A stretch of DNA of 64,000 nt from Paenibacillus sp. J23TS9 (GCF_018403225.1 NZ_BOSG01000006.1:1-64000), one strand, 5' to 3'. Positions 47,982 to 56,955 are shown, counted from the first letter of the stretch. Made by a program: numbers and translations. Notes: generated from the letters alone by a model not told the origin.

Positions 47982-48686
47982 TTGAACAAACAAACCATCC
48001 TGATCATTGAAGACGACCGGAAATTGTCCGGTCTGCTGAGTGATTATTTAAGAAAATATGATTTTCATACAGTGGCTGTGGACGATTTCAGCCGCGTTAT
48101 GGAGACATTCGTCGCATGCCCCCCCGATCTGGTACTGCTGGATGTGAACCTGCCCAAGTTTGACGGTTTTTACTGGTGCAGACAAATCCGCAGCCGATCT
48201 CTCTGCCCCATCCTGTTTATCTCTGCCAGGGAGAACGAAATGGATCAGGTGATAGCTCTTGAAAATGGAGCAGATGACTATATCACGAAACCCTTTCATT
48301 ACGAGGTTGTGTTGGCAAAAATCCGCAGTAATCTCCGCAGGGCTTCCGGTTCTTATGCCCAGCCGCTGGAGGAACGGAAAATCGACGCAGGCAAGCTCCG
48401 GCTTTATCCGGAACGCTACGTCATCCAATATGAAGGACAAACTTCCGAGCTGTCGCAAAAGGAATCGGTGCTGCTGGAAACGCTGATGGACCGTGATGGC
48501 CGCGTCGTCAGTAGGGAGCAGCTGCTGGATCTGATGTGGAGCGACGAGCATTACATTGATGACAATACGCTGAATGTGTATATTACACGCGTAAGGAAGA
48601 AGCTCAAGGATTTGGGGGCGGACGGCATGGTGGAAACGGTACGGGGAGCGGGTTACCGGCTGAGTGCCGGAGCAGAAGAAGTATGA
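47982..48686 (+). CDS. Response regulator, OmpR family (BceR-like)
   Basis: A 234-residue regulator: receiver with E10-D11-D12 and Asp54, and a C-terminal winged helix (Y-V-I-Q-Y-E-G-Q-T-S-E-L-S-Q-K-E, then D-D-N-T-L-N-V-Y-I-T-R-V-R-K-K-L). The start is TTG, eight bases after AGGTGA. It overlaps the kinase gene by four bases. With the kinase and ABC transporter downstream it makes up a BceRS-BceAB-type peptide-antibiotic detoxification module. Confidence 0.92.
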   Translation: MNKQTILIIEDDRKLSGLLSDYLRKYDFHTVAVDDFSRVMETFVACPPDLVLLDVNLPKFDGFYWCRQIRSRSLCPILFISARENEMDQVIALENGADDYITKPFHYEVVLAKIRSNLRRASGSYAQPLEERKIDAGKLRLYPERYVIQYEGQTSELSQKESVLLETLMDRDGRVVSREQLLDLMWSDEHYIDDNTLNVYITRVRKKLKDLGADGMVETVRGAGYRLSAGAEEV

Positions 48687-49696
48687 AGCTGTTTTGGAAA
48701 GATCAGACGCCCCTTCTCATCTGCTATATAGCGCAAATGCTGCTCATCCCGGTGCTGTACTGGCTTTCCGGTGAAAACAGACCTCTGCGCATTATCGGCT
48801 ATGGTGTCATGCTGAGCAGTGCTATTCTGCTGATGTATCTGGTCATCCGGTATATTCAGTTCCGAAAGCTGTATCAGCGCTTAAGCGCCATGGAGTGTAT
48901 TGCCTCGAACAGGGAGCTGCCGCGTGAACCGCTTGGAGATGCGCCGCTGCCTGAAGCCGTCCAGGACATGCTTCGCGTCTATGACCGTTATTATCAGGAC
49001 AAGCTCAGCATACATGTTAAACGGATCGACCAGCATATCGTATTCATTAACCGGTGGGTGCATCAGATGAAGACTCCGTTGTCTGTCATACAGCTAACGC
49101 TCCGTGATTTTGATCAAACCTCTGCGGCAGACAGCATTCAGGAGGAGCTCGAGCGCTTGCGAAAAGGATTCGAGATGGTTCTCTACACATCACGTCTGGA
49201 TCAATTCGAGGACGACTTCCGGGTAGAACGAATCCGGCTGCTGCAAGCGGTCAAAGAAGCCGTGACGGAGAATCGCAGACTTTTCATCCGGAAAGGGCTT
49301 CAGCCGGATATCCGCATCGATGAAGATTGGATCGTATATTCAGACGCCAAGTGGATGCGATTTATGCTCAATCAAATTCTGATTAATGCCGTCAACTATT
49401 CCGCAGGCAAAGGGCAAACCATCCTCATCACCGCCAGAAAGTCCAGTGAACAGATCATGCTCGATATTCAAGATCAGGGCATCGGTATCTCCCGGGAAGA
49501 CCTAAAGCGGGTATTCCAGCCTTATTTCACAGGCGAACAGGGACGCCAGTATCAGGAATCAACCGGTATGGGGCTTTATCTCGTGCGTGAAATTTGTTCC
49601 CGGCTTGGACATCAGGTGGCGATAGAATCGAAGCCTGGTGACGGGACAACGGTGCGATTTACTTTTCACCATACGCCTAACCATGAAACTTATTAG
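48683..49696 (+). CDS. Intramembrane-sensing histidine kinase (BceS-like)
   Basis: A 337-residue kinase with two helices (about 10-29 and 38-58) joined by a very short outer loop, so it has no real sensor domain; such kinases sense through the partner ABC transporter. The phospho-acceptor His127 is in W-V-H-Q-M-K-T-P-L-S. The ATPase part has N-Q-I-L-I-N-A-V-N-Y, D-Q-G-I-G-I and G-M-G-L-Y-L-V. It follows the BceR-like gene with an ATGA overlap. Confidence 0.92.
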   Translation: MKLFWKDQTPLLICYIAQMLLIPVLYWLSGENRPLRIIGYGVMLSSAILLMYLVIRYIQFRKLYQRLSAMECIASNRELPREPLGDAPLPEAVQDMLRVYDRYYQDKLSIHVKRIDQHIVFINRWVHQMKTPLSVIQLTLRDFDQTSAADSIQEELERLRKGFEMVLYTSRLDQFEDDFRVERIRLLQAVKEAVTENRRLFIRKGLQPDIRIDEDWIVYSDAKWMRFMLNQILINAVNYSAGKGQTILITARKSSEQIMLDIQDQGIGISREDLKRVFQPYFTGEQGRQYQESTGMGLYLVREICSRLGHQVAIESKPGDGTTVRFTFHHTPNHETY

Positions 49697-49705
49697 CAGA
49701 TGATT

Positions 49706-49778
49706 AAGAAGCGCGGTACCCAGAATATATCTTGTCCTTTGGTTGGGACAAGCCTTATATATCTGTACAGCGCTTCTT
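49706..49778 (+). terminator. Long hairpin between kinase and ABC transporter
   Basis: AAGAAGCGC (49706-49714) pairs with GCGCTTCTT (49770-49778). Inside, AGATATA/TATATCT-type and CTTGTCC/GGACAAG stems stack. The T tract is short. It separates the two-component genes from the transporter, which then needs its own promoter, as in bceAB. A weak inverted repeat (TAAGG-AAA-CGTTA, 49839-49851) may be the regulator site. Confidence 0.6.
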
Positions 49779-49954
49779 TCGTCTCGTTCCTAGGTGTCAT
49801 CCATGCAGAAGCATGCGAACATAACCTTAAGCCAGCTGTAAGGAAACGTTAATTTAAATCGATAGCAGGGGCTTTTCCAGTTTTGGTAGATTGGTATCAC
49901 AGCCCGTCAGGACATCATGGGCAGCTGCCAAACCATGTGAAAGGAATGAAGCTT

Positions 49955-50725
49955 ATGGATATATTGCAGGTCAAAGCGCTAAGCAAGGTCTATCCCGGAA
50001 AAGTGACCACTCACGCCTTATCCGATATCAATTTCAGCATTGAGAAGGGGGAATTCGTTGGCATCATGGGACCTTCGGGCAGTGGTAAAACGACGCTGCT
50101 CAATGTGGTATCCACCATTGATGAACCGAGTTCGGGCGAAGTGTTAATCAACGGAATGAGCCCGCATCAGATGAATAAATCCGAGCTGGCACGCTTCCGC
50201 CGCAGACAGCTTGGTTTTGTCTTTCAGGACTTCAATCTGCTGGAGACGCTCACGGTCGCTGAGAATATCGTGCTGCCGCTTACGCTGGATAACCGGAATC
50301 TGAGCGAAATGGATTCCCTACTGCAGCAAGTGGCCGCCAGACTTGGCATCACCGATATTCTGAAAAAACGGACCTATGAGATTTCCGGCGGCCAGCGCCA
50401 ACGGACTGCGATCGCCCGGGCGATGATCACTTCGCCTGCCATCGTCATGGCCGATGAACCAACCGGTGCGCTGGACTCCAATGCATCAAGGAACGTGATG
50501 GAGTCGCTTGAGCGGATCAACCAGCAGGATGGGACGACGCTGATGCTGGTCACGCATGACCCGCTGGCAGCGAGCTACTGCAGCCGGATTATTTTCATCA
50601 AGGACGGAAAGCTGGCAGCCGAGATTCACCGTGGAGATAGCCGCCAAGCTTTTTTCCAAAATATTATCGATACACTGTCGTTCTGGGGAGGTAACAGCCA
50701 TGAGCTTTCCTCAATTCGCGTTTAA
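49955..50725 (+). CDS. ABC transporter ATP-binding protein (BceA-like)
   Basis: A 256-residue ATPase: Walker A G-P-S-G-S-G-K-T-T at 39-47, signature I-S-G-G-Q-R-Q-R, Walker B I-V-M-A-D-E-P-T-G-A-L-D. The N-terminus L-S-K-V-Y-P and the overall size match the BceA/MacB-type group. The frame is open from an upstream TTG, but the ATG at 49955 follows AAGGA at nine bases and fits the family start. It overlaps the permease gene by 26 bases. Confidence 0.93.
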   Translation: MDILQVKALSKVYPGKVTTHALSDINFSIEKGEFVGIMGPSGSGKTTLLNVVSTIDEPSSGEVLINGMSPHQMNKSELARFRRRQLGFVFQDFNLLETLTVAENIVLPLTLDNRNLSEMDSLLQQVAARLGITDILKKRTYEISGGQRQRTAIARAMITSPAIVMADEPTGALDSNASRNVMESLERINQQDGTTLMLVTHDPLAASYCSRIIFIKDGKLAAEIHRGDSRQAFFQNIIDTLSFWGGNSHELSSIRV

Positions 50726-52631
50726 CAATGTCAGGCGCAATCTGCGTGCTTATATTTCCTATTTCCTGAGCAGCGCCGTGATGGTCATGATCTTCTTTGC
50801 CTACTCCGTGTTCATTTATCATCCGGATATTTCCCATTCGGAGTTTGGCAAATATATCGCAACCAGCATGCGGATTGCGTCTTACGTGATCTATCTTTTT
50901 TCCTTTTTCTTCGTTCTTTATTCCATCAGTGCTTTTCTGAAAGCACGAAACCAGGAGTTCGGCATCCTGACGATTCTGGGAGCACAAACAAGACAGATCA
51001 ATTGGCTTATTTTCCTTGAAAATATGCTGATTGGTGTCAGTGCCATCGTAACCGGTGTCGCGGGCGGCCTGCTGATCTCCAAGCTTTTCCTTATGGTCAG
51101 CACCAAAATAATTGGAGAAGTGGAGCTGTCCTTTTATTGGCCTGTCAAAGCACTGATCGTGACCTCTTCCGCATTTATGGTGCTGTTTGTGATAGTTTCA
51201 CTATTCACGCTTCTATTCATCCGCAAAAAGAAAGTACTTGAGCTGCTCAAAGGCAGCACCATGCCAAAAAAAGAGCCTCAAGTATCCTGGCTGCTGTCGA
51301 TATTGGGTGCAGCTTTGCTGGTTACCGGTTTTGTGTCCGTCTGCGGTGAGTATTCGAAAAACACATTGATGATTGCTGCCCTGACAGGGATTGCCGGCAC
51401 CTATTTCTTTTATACGCAGCTCTCCGTGATCATCGTCCGGCTGTTGAAAAAGAACCGCCCATTCATGTGGAGAAGCACCAATCTGATCCGGATCTCCGAG
51501 ATGAGCTACAAGCTGAAGGATAATGCGCGCATGCTGTTCATGGTAACGGTGGTTACCGCTATCGCCTGCATGGTTTCCAGCGTTCTCTTGTTTATGAGTC
51601 AGTCTAACAGAGAGCTCTATAACCATTCTCCTTATTCTTTGGTTTATACCGTTTATGATTCCAATAACGACAAACCGGACCTGATGCCGATCACAGCCGA
51701 GATTAAGGCTCATGGGGCTGATTATACAGAGCTGAAGATCGAACTTCTCCATCATCTCTTCACCCTAAACGGCGATACCAAAGGAATCGATCTGCTGCCC
51801 GTGTCGAAGTTTCGTCTGTTGTCCGAGCAAACGGGGCTTCCCGGCATTGAGGATGTATCCGAAGCGGATGCGATACTCATCTTGTGTCAGACGACCAATG
51901 TCCAAAACTATAAAGATTTCGCGAATGCGAGCCTTCAGGCCAAATCCAATCTAAAGCTTACTGTAAAGCAAACCGTGAATACGGATACTCTGCCATTCGG
52001 GCAATTTTCTTCTCCATTTCTGGTGGTCAACGATACCGTGTACAAAAAGCTTCAACAAGATCCGGATATTTCTAAAGTCACCCGGTACCTGTATAAAGTT
52101 CCTGCTTGGGATGGTTCTCCTCCCTCACTGTCCGATCCGGAAGTCATCGCGGGAACAAAGCTGTTCGAGTGGAATCAAAAGAAAAGTAAGGAACACCACT
52201 GGAATTACGGATTATTTTCCCGCGGTGAAAACTATCAATCTTCGAAGCAGGCAACATCCATGATGAGTTTTGTCGGCGTGTTTATTGCCCTGATTTTTTC
52301 TGTATCATCGGCCAGCTTCCTTTATTTCAAGCTGCATACAGAGCTTAATAAAGATCAGCGAATGTACCAGGCCATGTCCAAAATCGGACTCAGCCCCGAG
52401 GAAATGTCGCGGGCTGCAACTACGCAGATTGCGCTGTTGTTTTATATCCCGGTATTCGTGGCCATCATCGAGACGCTGGCTGTAGTCGTACCGATTTTGC
52501 ATGGATTGAACCAAACGCATATCATGTCTCCGATCCTCATGACAGCAGCGGCCTTCACGGCGGTGCAAACCGTATATTTTCTGATCATCCGGTCGAGATA
52601 TGTCCGTAGTTTGCGCAAGATCATGGTGTAG
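50700..52631 (+). CDS. ABC transporter permease (BceB-like)
   Basis: A 643-residue permease of the FtsX superfamily with about ten helices and the large extracellular domain of BceB-type transporters between helices 7 and 8 (roughly residues 300-510). These transporters remove or flip lipid II-targeting peptide antibiotics and signal to the kinase. The start at 50700 follows GGGGAGG and lies within the end of the ATPase gene. The particular antibiotic cannot be predicted. Confidence 0.92.
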   Translation: MSFPQFAFNNVRRNLRAYISYFLSSAVMVMIFFAYSVFIYHPDISHSEFGKYIATSMRIASYVIYLFSFFFVLYSISAFLKARNQEFGILTILGAQTRQINWLIFLENMLIGVSAIVTGVAGGLLISKLFLMVSTKIIGEVELSFYWPVKALIVTSSAFMVLFVIVSLFTLLFIRKKKVLELLKGSTMPKKEPQVSWLLSILGAALLVTGFVSVCGEYSKNTLMIAALTGIAGTYFFYTQLSVIIVRLLKKNRPFMWRSTNLIRISEMSYKLKDNARMLFMVTVVTAIACMVSSVLLFMSQSNRELYNHSPYSLVYTVYDSNNDKPDLMPITAEIKAHGADYTELKIELLHHLFTLNGDTKGIDLLPVSKFRLLSEQTGLPGIEDVSEADAILILCQTTNVQNYKDFANASLQAKSNLKLTVKQTVNTDTLPFGQFSSPFLVVNDTVYKKLQQDPDISKVTRYLYKVPAWDGSPPSLSDPEVIAGTKLFEWNQKKSKEHHWNYGLFSRGENYQSSKQATSMMSFVGVFIALIFSVSSASFLYFKLHTELNKDQRMYQAMSKIGLSPEEMSRAATTQIALLFYIPVFVAIIETLAVVVPILHGLNQTHIMSPILMTAAAFTAVQTVYFLIIRSRYVRSLRKIMV

Positions 52632-52670
52632 GTATAGGGACAGATATAATTGGAATAGGATAGAAAAATA

Positions 52671-52740
52671 CATCAAACAAATCGGCGATAAATGCGGCTT
52701 CAATGATGAGTGTAAGCCAGCAGTCCAGACGGTTTATCAT
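52671..52740. pseudogene. Scrambled duplicate of second yesN and yesM fragments
   Basis: Bases 52671-52707 are identical over 37 positions to 45989-46025, coding for the I-K-Q-I-G-D-K-C-G-F-N-D motif of the second YesN. After nine unrelated bases, the stretch from about 52717 to 52749 matches 46196-46228, the Q-S-S-R-F-I-I-E-Q-N part of YesM, with about three differences. The 170 bases between these parts in the original are missing. It has no open frame of its own. Confidence 0.75.
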
Positions 52741-52820
52741 CGAACAGAACTTTCCTAATATACTCCAAAGACATGATATCACGATGGCTTCTTTTATTTT
52801 CAGGGAAGGAAGATACGTAT

Positions 52821-53744
52821 ATGCCGATACGTCCGCCAATCTTGCAGAGGGGAGATACCGTTGGAATCGTTACCTTGGGTAGCCCGCTCGCTGCAAACAT
52901 AATTAATGCTCGGATCGAATACTTGAGAGCAATGGGGTTTCACGTTGTATTGGGTCATTATGTATATGCGCAAAACGGGTTTCTTGCGGGCACAGACGAG
53001 CAGCGGGCATCCGATCTGATGATGATGTTTCAAGACGAGCAGGTTAAAATGATACTGCCCACCAGAGGCGGTACAGGAGTGGCCGGAATTCTTCCGTACC
53101 TTGATTATAATGAGATACGAAATAATCCGAAAGTCGTGACAGGTTACAGCGATATAACGGTACTATTAAATGTACTGCATCAATATGTGGATTTAATAAC
53201 ATTCCATAGTCTGCTGCTTATAGACTTCAAGCCCGAAACGCCCACTTATAATTTCGATCAGTTTTTTTCCGCGACGTCCGTCTATTCATTAACCCGGACG
53301 ATCATGAATCCGCCGGGGATGCCGCTGATAAGCCGTGTTCCGGGCAACGTTACGGGGCAGCTTGTGGGCGGTAATCTGACATCATTTGTCGATACGTTGG
53401 GTACGCCCTTCGAAATCGATACACGGGGTAAAATACTCTTTCTTGAAGAAACACATGAACCTACCAATACCGTCTACAGGTACTTGAATGATTTGAAGCT
53501 TGCCGGGAAATTCCGTGACTGCATCGGTATTATTATGGGGGAATGCTCAGGCTGCCAGGCGGCTTATGGTAAATCCTATGAGGATTTAATCGACGAATTT
53601 GTTATACCTCTCGGTAAGCCGATTATAACGAACCTTGCCACAGGTCATGGTTTTTATAAAGCCGCTTTGCCGATTGGCGCAACAGTTAATCTCGATTCAG
53701 TCAATAATAGAATAACTATGGTTGAACCTATCGTCAGCGTTTAA
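52821..53744 (+). CDS. LD-carboxypeptidase / MccF-type serine peptidase (S66)
   Basis: A 307-residue serine peptidase of family S66, which contains murein LD-carboxypeptidase LdcA and the microcin C self-immunity protein MccF. The nucleophile Ser110 is in G-Y-S-D-I-T, the Glu in F-L-E-E-T-H-E (209-210) and His276 in A-T-G-H-G. The frame opens at 52773, but the ATG at 52821 follows GGAAGGAAG at eight bases. No signal peptide, so it is cytoplasmic, fitting either peptidoglycan recycling or detoxification of a peptide antibiotic; the BceAB module upstream makes the second idea worth testing. Confidence 0.88.
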   Translation: MPIRPPILQRGDTVGIVTLGSPLAANIINARIEYLRAMGFHVVLGHYVYAQNGFLAGTDEQRASDLMMMFQDEQVKMILPTRGGTGVAGILPYLDYNEIRNNPKVVTGYSDITVLLNVLHQYVDLITFHSLLLIDFKPETPTYNFDQFFSATSVYSLTRTIMNPPGMPLISRVPGNVTGQLVGGNLTSFVDTLGTPFEIDTRGKILFLEETHEPTNTVYRYLNDLKLAGKFRDCIGIIMGECSGCQAAYGKSYEDLIDEFVIPLGKPIITNLATGHGFYKAALPIGATVNLDSVNNRITMVEPIVSV

Positions 53745-53880
53745 CATGGTCTAAGTACCCAAGTTCTTGTCCTATCTCATTGACAAGGACTTATGCATTG
53801 AACAAAAGACATCTGTCGATGATGAATTCTAGTCTTGTCATTTCGGCTTAGTATGTATGACGTCATCATTCTTCACATAT

Positions 53881-53914
53881 AAAAAGCACGCACCAGGTTA
53901 ATCTGTGCGTGCTT
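53881..53914. terminator. Bidirectional terminator
   Basis: AAGCACGCAC pairs with GTGCGTGCTT, with an inner AG/CT pair and five A on the left. It stops the LD-carboxypeptidase gene and the convergent 56-residue gene. Confidence 0.8.
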
Positions 53915-53920
53915 CCTTCA

Positions 53921-54091
53921 TTACTTTTCCTCTAACTCATCAGGTACGTCGTATTTATTGATATGCGAGGTCATCGCTGCGACGGCATCGTCAACATTCG
54001 TCGTGGCAGGTTCCCGTCCGACTACATCATCGGTCTCGTCATGAAAATTCAAACGATCCGCCTCAATTTCTTTTTGTTTATTTTTTTCCAT
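53921..54091 (-). CDS. Small acidic protein of 56 residues
   Basis: Starts M-E-K-N-K-Q-K-E-I-E-A-D-R-L-N-F-H and ends D-V-P-D-E-L-E-E-K. It has a strong GGGAGGAG site nine bases before the ATG and a terminator right after the stop, so it is almost certainly a gene despite its size. It is hydrophilic, acidic and without cysteines. I do not recognise the family with certainty; short proteins of this style occur in spore formers, and it lies just downstream of sspH, so a role in spores is possible. Confidence 0.75.
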   Translation of the reverse strand: MEKNKQKEIEADRLNFHDETDDVVGREPATTNVDDAVAAMTSHINKYDVPDELEEK

Positions 54092-54111
54092 TCTGGGCTT
54101 CTCCTCCCTTC

Positions 54112-54306
54112 TTATTCCAATGCCTGTTCTTCTTCTGTTAACGAGTATAGAGGTACTTCCCGCTCTTCTTCAGGTTTATTCAGCGCATAGATGCGCGCTG
54201 TCTCACTCTGCTCATTCACATGCTGTATATAGATTGGTATCCCATCACACAGCACATTCGCCATTACGGGAGAGGACGTAATTTCTTGTGCTCTTTGAAC
54301 ATTCAT
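54112..54306 (-). CDS. sspH: Small acid-soluble spore protein, H type
   Basis: A 64-residue protein beginning M-N-V-Q-R-A-Q-E-I-T-S-S-P-V-M-A-N-V and with P-I-Y-I-Q-H-V-N-E-Q-S-E-T-A-R-I-Y, which is the SspH signature. H-type proteins are minor spore-core proteins made in the forespore. The ATG follows GGGAGGT. A sigma-G-type promoter lies 37 bases upstream of the start. The 56-residue gene 20 bases downstream may be co-transcribed. Confidence 0.95.
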   Translation of the reverse strand: MNVQRAQEITSSPVMANVLCDGIPIYIQHVNEQSETARIYALNKPEEEREVPLYSLTEEEQALE

Positions 54307-54342
54307 GTAGAATGACCTCCCTTACTGAGTAGAGTTCGTCAT

Positions 54343-54373
54343 TACTATGCTCGAAGTAAATATCTGCTATTCA
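54343..54373 (-). promoter_or_regulatory. Sigma-G-type promoter of sspH
   Basis: On the minus strand, TGAATA (54368-54373), an 18-base spacer and CATAGTA (54343-54349) agree with the forespore sigma-G consensus (GAATA and CATNNTA). The expected start falls shortly before the sspH ribosome site. Confidence 0.75.
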
Positions 54374-54457
54374 TGCCTCTTACCAGCACTATACAGCTTG
54401 CTGCTAAAACGCCATGGCATTCAAGCCAGCATGAACTACCAACGAGCGGGCTCTTTC

Positions 54458-55774
54458 TTATTTAACTGCAAACAGCTTCCTCAAATAATCATTCAGGAAT
54501 ATGCCTCCCGGGTCCAACTGCTCACGTATCTCCCGGAATGCCGTCCACTGCGGATACAAACCGGGCAGCTCCTGCGCTGTCCTCGTGTGCATTTTGCCCC
54601 AGTGGGGCCTGCCCTGATGGCGGCGGAAAATCTCCTCGATATCCCGGAAATACACCTGATGCTCCATGCCTTTGTACATATGGACAGCGATATAGGCTGA
54701 ATCACGCCCGTATGCCGGGCTAAGCCAAATATCATCTCCTTGAACATAACGGCATTCCACCGGAAAATGAACGGCATGGCTCTGCGCAGCAACGCTGGCC
54801 CGGATTTCGCAGACAACCTCCTCCATTTTTTCAGCAGGCACACTGTATTCCATTTCATTAAAACGAACTAGCCGCTGCGTGGTAAAAAGCTGATGGCTGT
54901 AAGCTATATCCTTTCCTGTAGGGACAAAGCGCGCCGACAGGCGGCTCACTGGCTTGCACAGCCCCGGAAAGGCGCGGCATCCTTCAGACAGCATCCCGAA
55001 AAATGCATTTTCCATGACTAGCTGGTTTACATGATTCCAGAAGCGTCCTCCGGACGGCTGTTGATCCGTTTCGTCCAGGCACTTCACCTGTACGACATCC
55101 GTATGTGGAAACCAAAAAAACTCGAAGTGATCATGGGTATCCCTGAATTCCGCCAATTGCTTGAAGCATTCATCAATGGATAGACGCTCGCTTTGATAAT
55201 GAAGCACGGTCAGAGGAACAACACGGATTTTGACTTTTACGATAATACCCAGCATCCCGAGGGAAACCTGGAGCGCCTTGAAGATGTCACGGTTCTGCTG
55301 TTCACTACAGGTCAGCAGCTCACCCGATGCAGTCACCACCTGTACCTCAAGCAGCTGGGTCGACAGCGACCCAAACCGGATCCCTGTTCCATGCGTTCCC
55401 GTTCCGATGGCTCCTCCAATGGATTGGGTATCGATATCGCCTAAATTTTCCTGCGCCCATCCCTGCATGTATAAGGCCGCGCTCAAATCTCTCAGTCTCG
55501 TTCCGGCCCAGATCCAAACGCTGCACGATTCCGCATCCACAGGCTCAACACCGGCCAAATGATCCAGCGACAACAGCACGTCTCCGGTTTGTACCAGCGG
55601 CGTAAATGAATGCCCCGCCCCGATCACCCGAATGCCCCTCCCATCCTTGGCGCATGACTGCACCAGAGAAATGACTTCATCAACAGCCTTGGGATACACG
55701 ATATGCCTTGGCGTGCTGCGGACGACTCCCGACCAGTTTTTCCATACCTTCTGATTTTCATTTAGAGAAAGCAT
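54458..55774 (-). CDS. FAD-linked sugar-1,4-lactone oxidase (ALO/GULO family)
   Basis: A 438-residue protein of the aldonolactone oxidase family (L-gulono-lactone, D-arabinono-lactone and alditol oxidases). The FAD domain has I-G-A-G-H-S-F-T-P-L at 51-60, where the His is the covalent flavin site in relatives, and G-T-G-T-H-G-T-G. The C-terminal ALO domain ends with the family's H-W-G-K motif (R-P-H-W-G-K-M-H). It overlaps the deaminase/aldolase gene upstream by 13 bases. The sugar substrate is not predictable. No signal peptide. Confidence 0.88.
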   Translation of the reverse strand: MLSLNENQKVWKNWSGVVRSTPRHIVYPKAVDEVISLVQSCAKDGRGIRVIGAGHSFTPLVQTGDVLLSLDHLAGVEPVDAESCSVWIWAGTRLRDLSAALYMQGWAQENLGDIDTQSIGGAIGTGTHGTGIRFGSLSTQLLEVQVVTASGELLTCSEQQNRDIFKALQVSLGMLGIIVKVKIRVVPLTVLHYQSERLSIDECFKQLAEFRDTHDHFEFFWFPHTDVVQVKCLDETDQQPSGGRFWNHVNQLVMENAFFGMLSEGCRAFPGLCKPVSRLSARFVPTGKDIAYSHQLFTTQRLVRFNEMEYSVPAEKMEEVVCEIRASVAAQSHAVHFPVECRYVQGDDIWLSPAYGRDSAYIAVHMYKGMEHQVYFRDIEEIFRRHQGRPHWGKMHTRTAQELPGLYPQWTAFREIREQLDPGGIFLNDYLRKLFAVK

Positions 55775-56955
55775 TGCCCATCCCCCCGATACGTTGAGAT
55801 TTGTTCTATGATTTTGCCTTTTGACACACCATAAAGTTGGTTAAACCGTTCGCATAATTCCCCTGCCTTTGCATGCCGGAAGAAGATCGGATCTCCCAGT
55901 TCCAGATGTTCATCCCCTTTGTAGAATACCGGGGTCTGCACTTCCCCGGCCCCTTCCAAAGACGTTAGAGCTGCGCCCTCCGGCAAATACGGCTTTGGCA
56001 GTTTGTCTTTGCCGGCAGCTCCTGAACCTGTATACCCGCCTCCCAGGCAGGTATACAGGTTCTCTCCCGGCTTCCGCACAATTTCTACGGCATAACCCGC
56101 TGCAGGCTGGTAGCGGAAATTTTTGTAGTTATCGAACAGTCCCGGCGAAAAGAATCCGGAGCCGACCGTAACTTCAGTTACCGCATGCTCAAGCGTTGTT
56201 GTATGTAAGCTGCCCGTACCTCCGCCATTCACAAAGCGGAGCGGCGTGCCTGCTGCTTCTTCTATCATGGCGACAAGCGCCTCTCTCTTCTCGGCAATCT
56301 GCTTGACTGAACGCTGTTTGAGCGTACGTACCAATACATTTTTCGCAGCCATGTTCGGATAATGATCGCCGACACCGGCGATTTGCGCTTCATAACCCAT
56401 CACACCATCCATGGAAACTCCGCTGGAAGATAAGATTCTTTCCACAACGGGTCTCGCATCTGCAACCGTATGGATCGGTGAGCGCCACACCCCAAAGTGA
56501 AGACCCGGAATATCCATCGACATATCCATGTCGAGACAGACCGGAAACCGGACGCCATGCCGCTCTGCAATCTGTTCGATATGCTCAATATGCTGGATGG
56601 AATCAACCATAAGGGTGATGGATTTCCCTTGGCGGATCAGCTCAGCCAGCCCGGACAGCGCCGAAGGCTCCCATACCGGGTAGCCCATCACGATGTCATC
56701 CATGCCCTGCTTTACCAGATATATGGCCTCCTGCGGGGAAAAACACATCAAACCGCAAAAAAGCGGGCTCTTATGAATAATTCGTTTCAACAAGGTGGTG
56801 CTTCGGACCGATTTGGTCGCAATACGAATGTTTTTGGCGCCGGCACGGGCAATAATCCGCTCGATGTTCTCATCCAGCAGATCCAAATCCACAAATGCGA
56901 ACGGCTTGGATACATTATCGAATACCTTCGTATAGTAGGCATAATCCTGCTGCAT
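55762..56955 (-). CDS. PLP-dependent amino acid deaminase/aldolase (alanine-racemase-like barrel)
   Basis: A 397-residue protein with the alanine racemase N-terminal TIM barrel of the D-threonine aldolase / D-serine dehydratase group. The PLP lysine is Lys48 in I-R-I-A-T-K-S-V-R-S. The C-terminal DSD1-like domain has Y-T-C-L-G-G-G-Y-T-G-S-G and H-L-E-L-G-D-P-I-F-F-R-H-A-K-A-G-E-L. First gene of a two-gene unit with the lactone oxidase; a cre-like site is upstream. Whether it acts on a hydroxy-amino acid is inferred from the family only. Confidence 0.82.
   Translation of the reverse strand: MQQDYAYYTKVFDNVSKPFAFVDLDLLDENIERIIARAGAKNIRIATKSVRSTTLLKRIIHKSPLFCGLMCFSPQEAIYLVKQGMDDIVMGYPVWEPSALSGLAELIRQGKSITLMVDSIQHIEHIEQIAERHGVRFPVCLDMDMSMDIPGLHFGVWRSPIHTVADARPVVERILSSSGVSMDGVMGYEAQIAGVGDHYPNMAAKNVLVRTLKQRSVKQIAEKREALVAMIEEAAGTPLRFVNGGGTGSLHTTTLEHAVTEVTVGSGFFSPGLFDNYKNFRYQPAAGYAVEIVRKPGENLYTCLGGGYTGSGAAGKDKLPKPYLPEGAALTSLEGAGEVQTPVFYKGDEHLELGDPIFFRHAKAGELCERFNQLYGVSKGKIIEQISTYRGDGQCFL

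Noticed and set aside
52621..52839. A small minus-strand gene containing L-I-I-E-A-A-F-I-A-D-L-F-D
   Set aside because: That stretch is the reverse-strand reading of the duplicated yesN fragment, not a gene.
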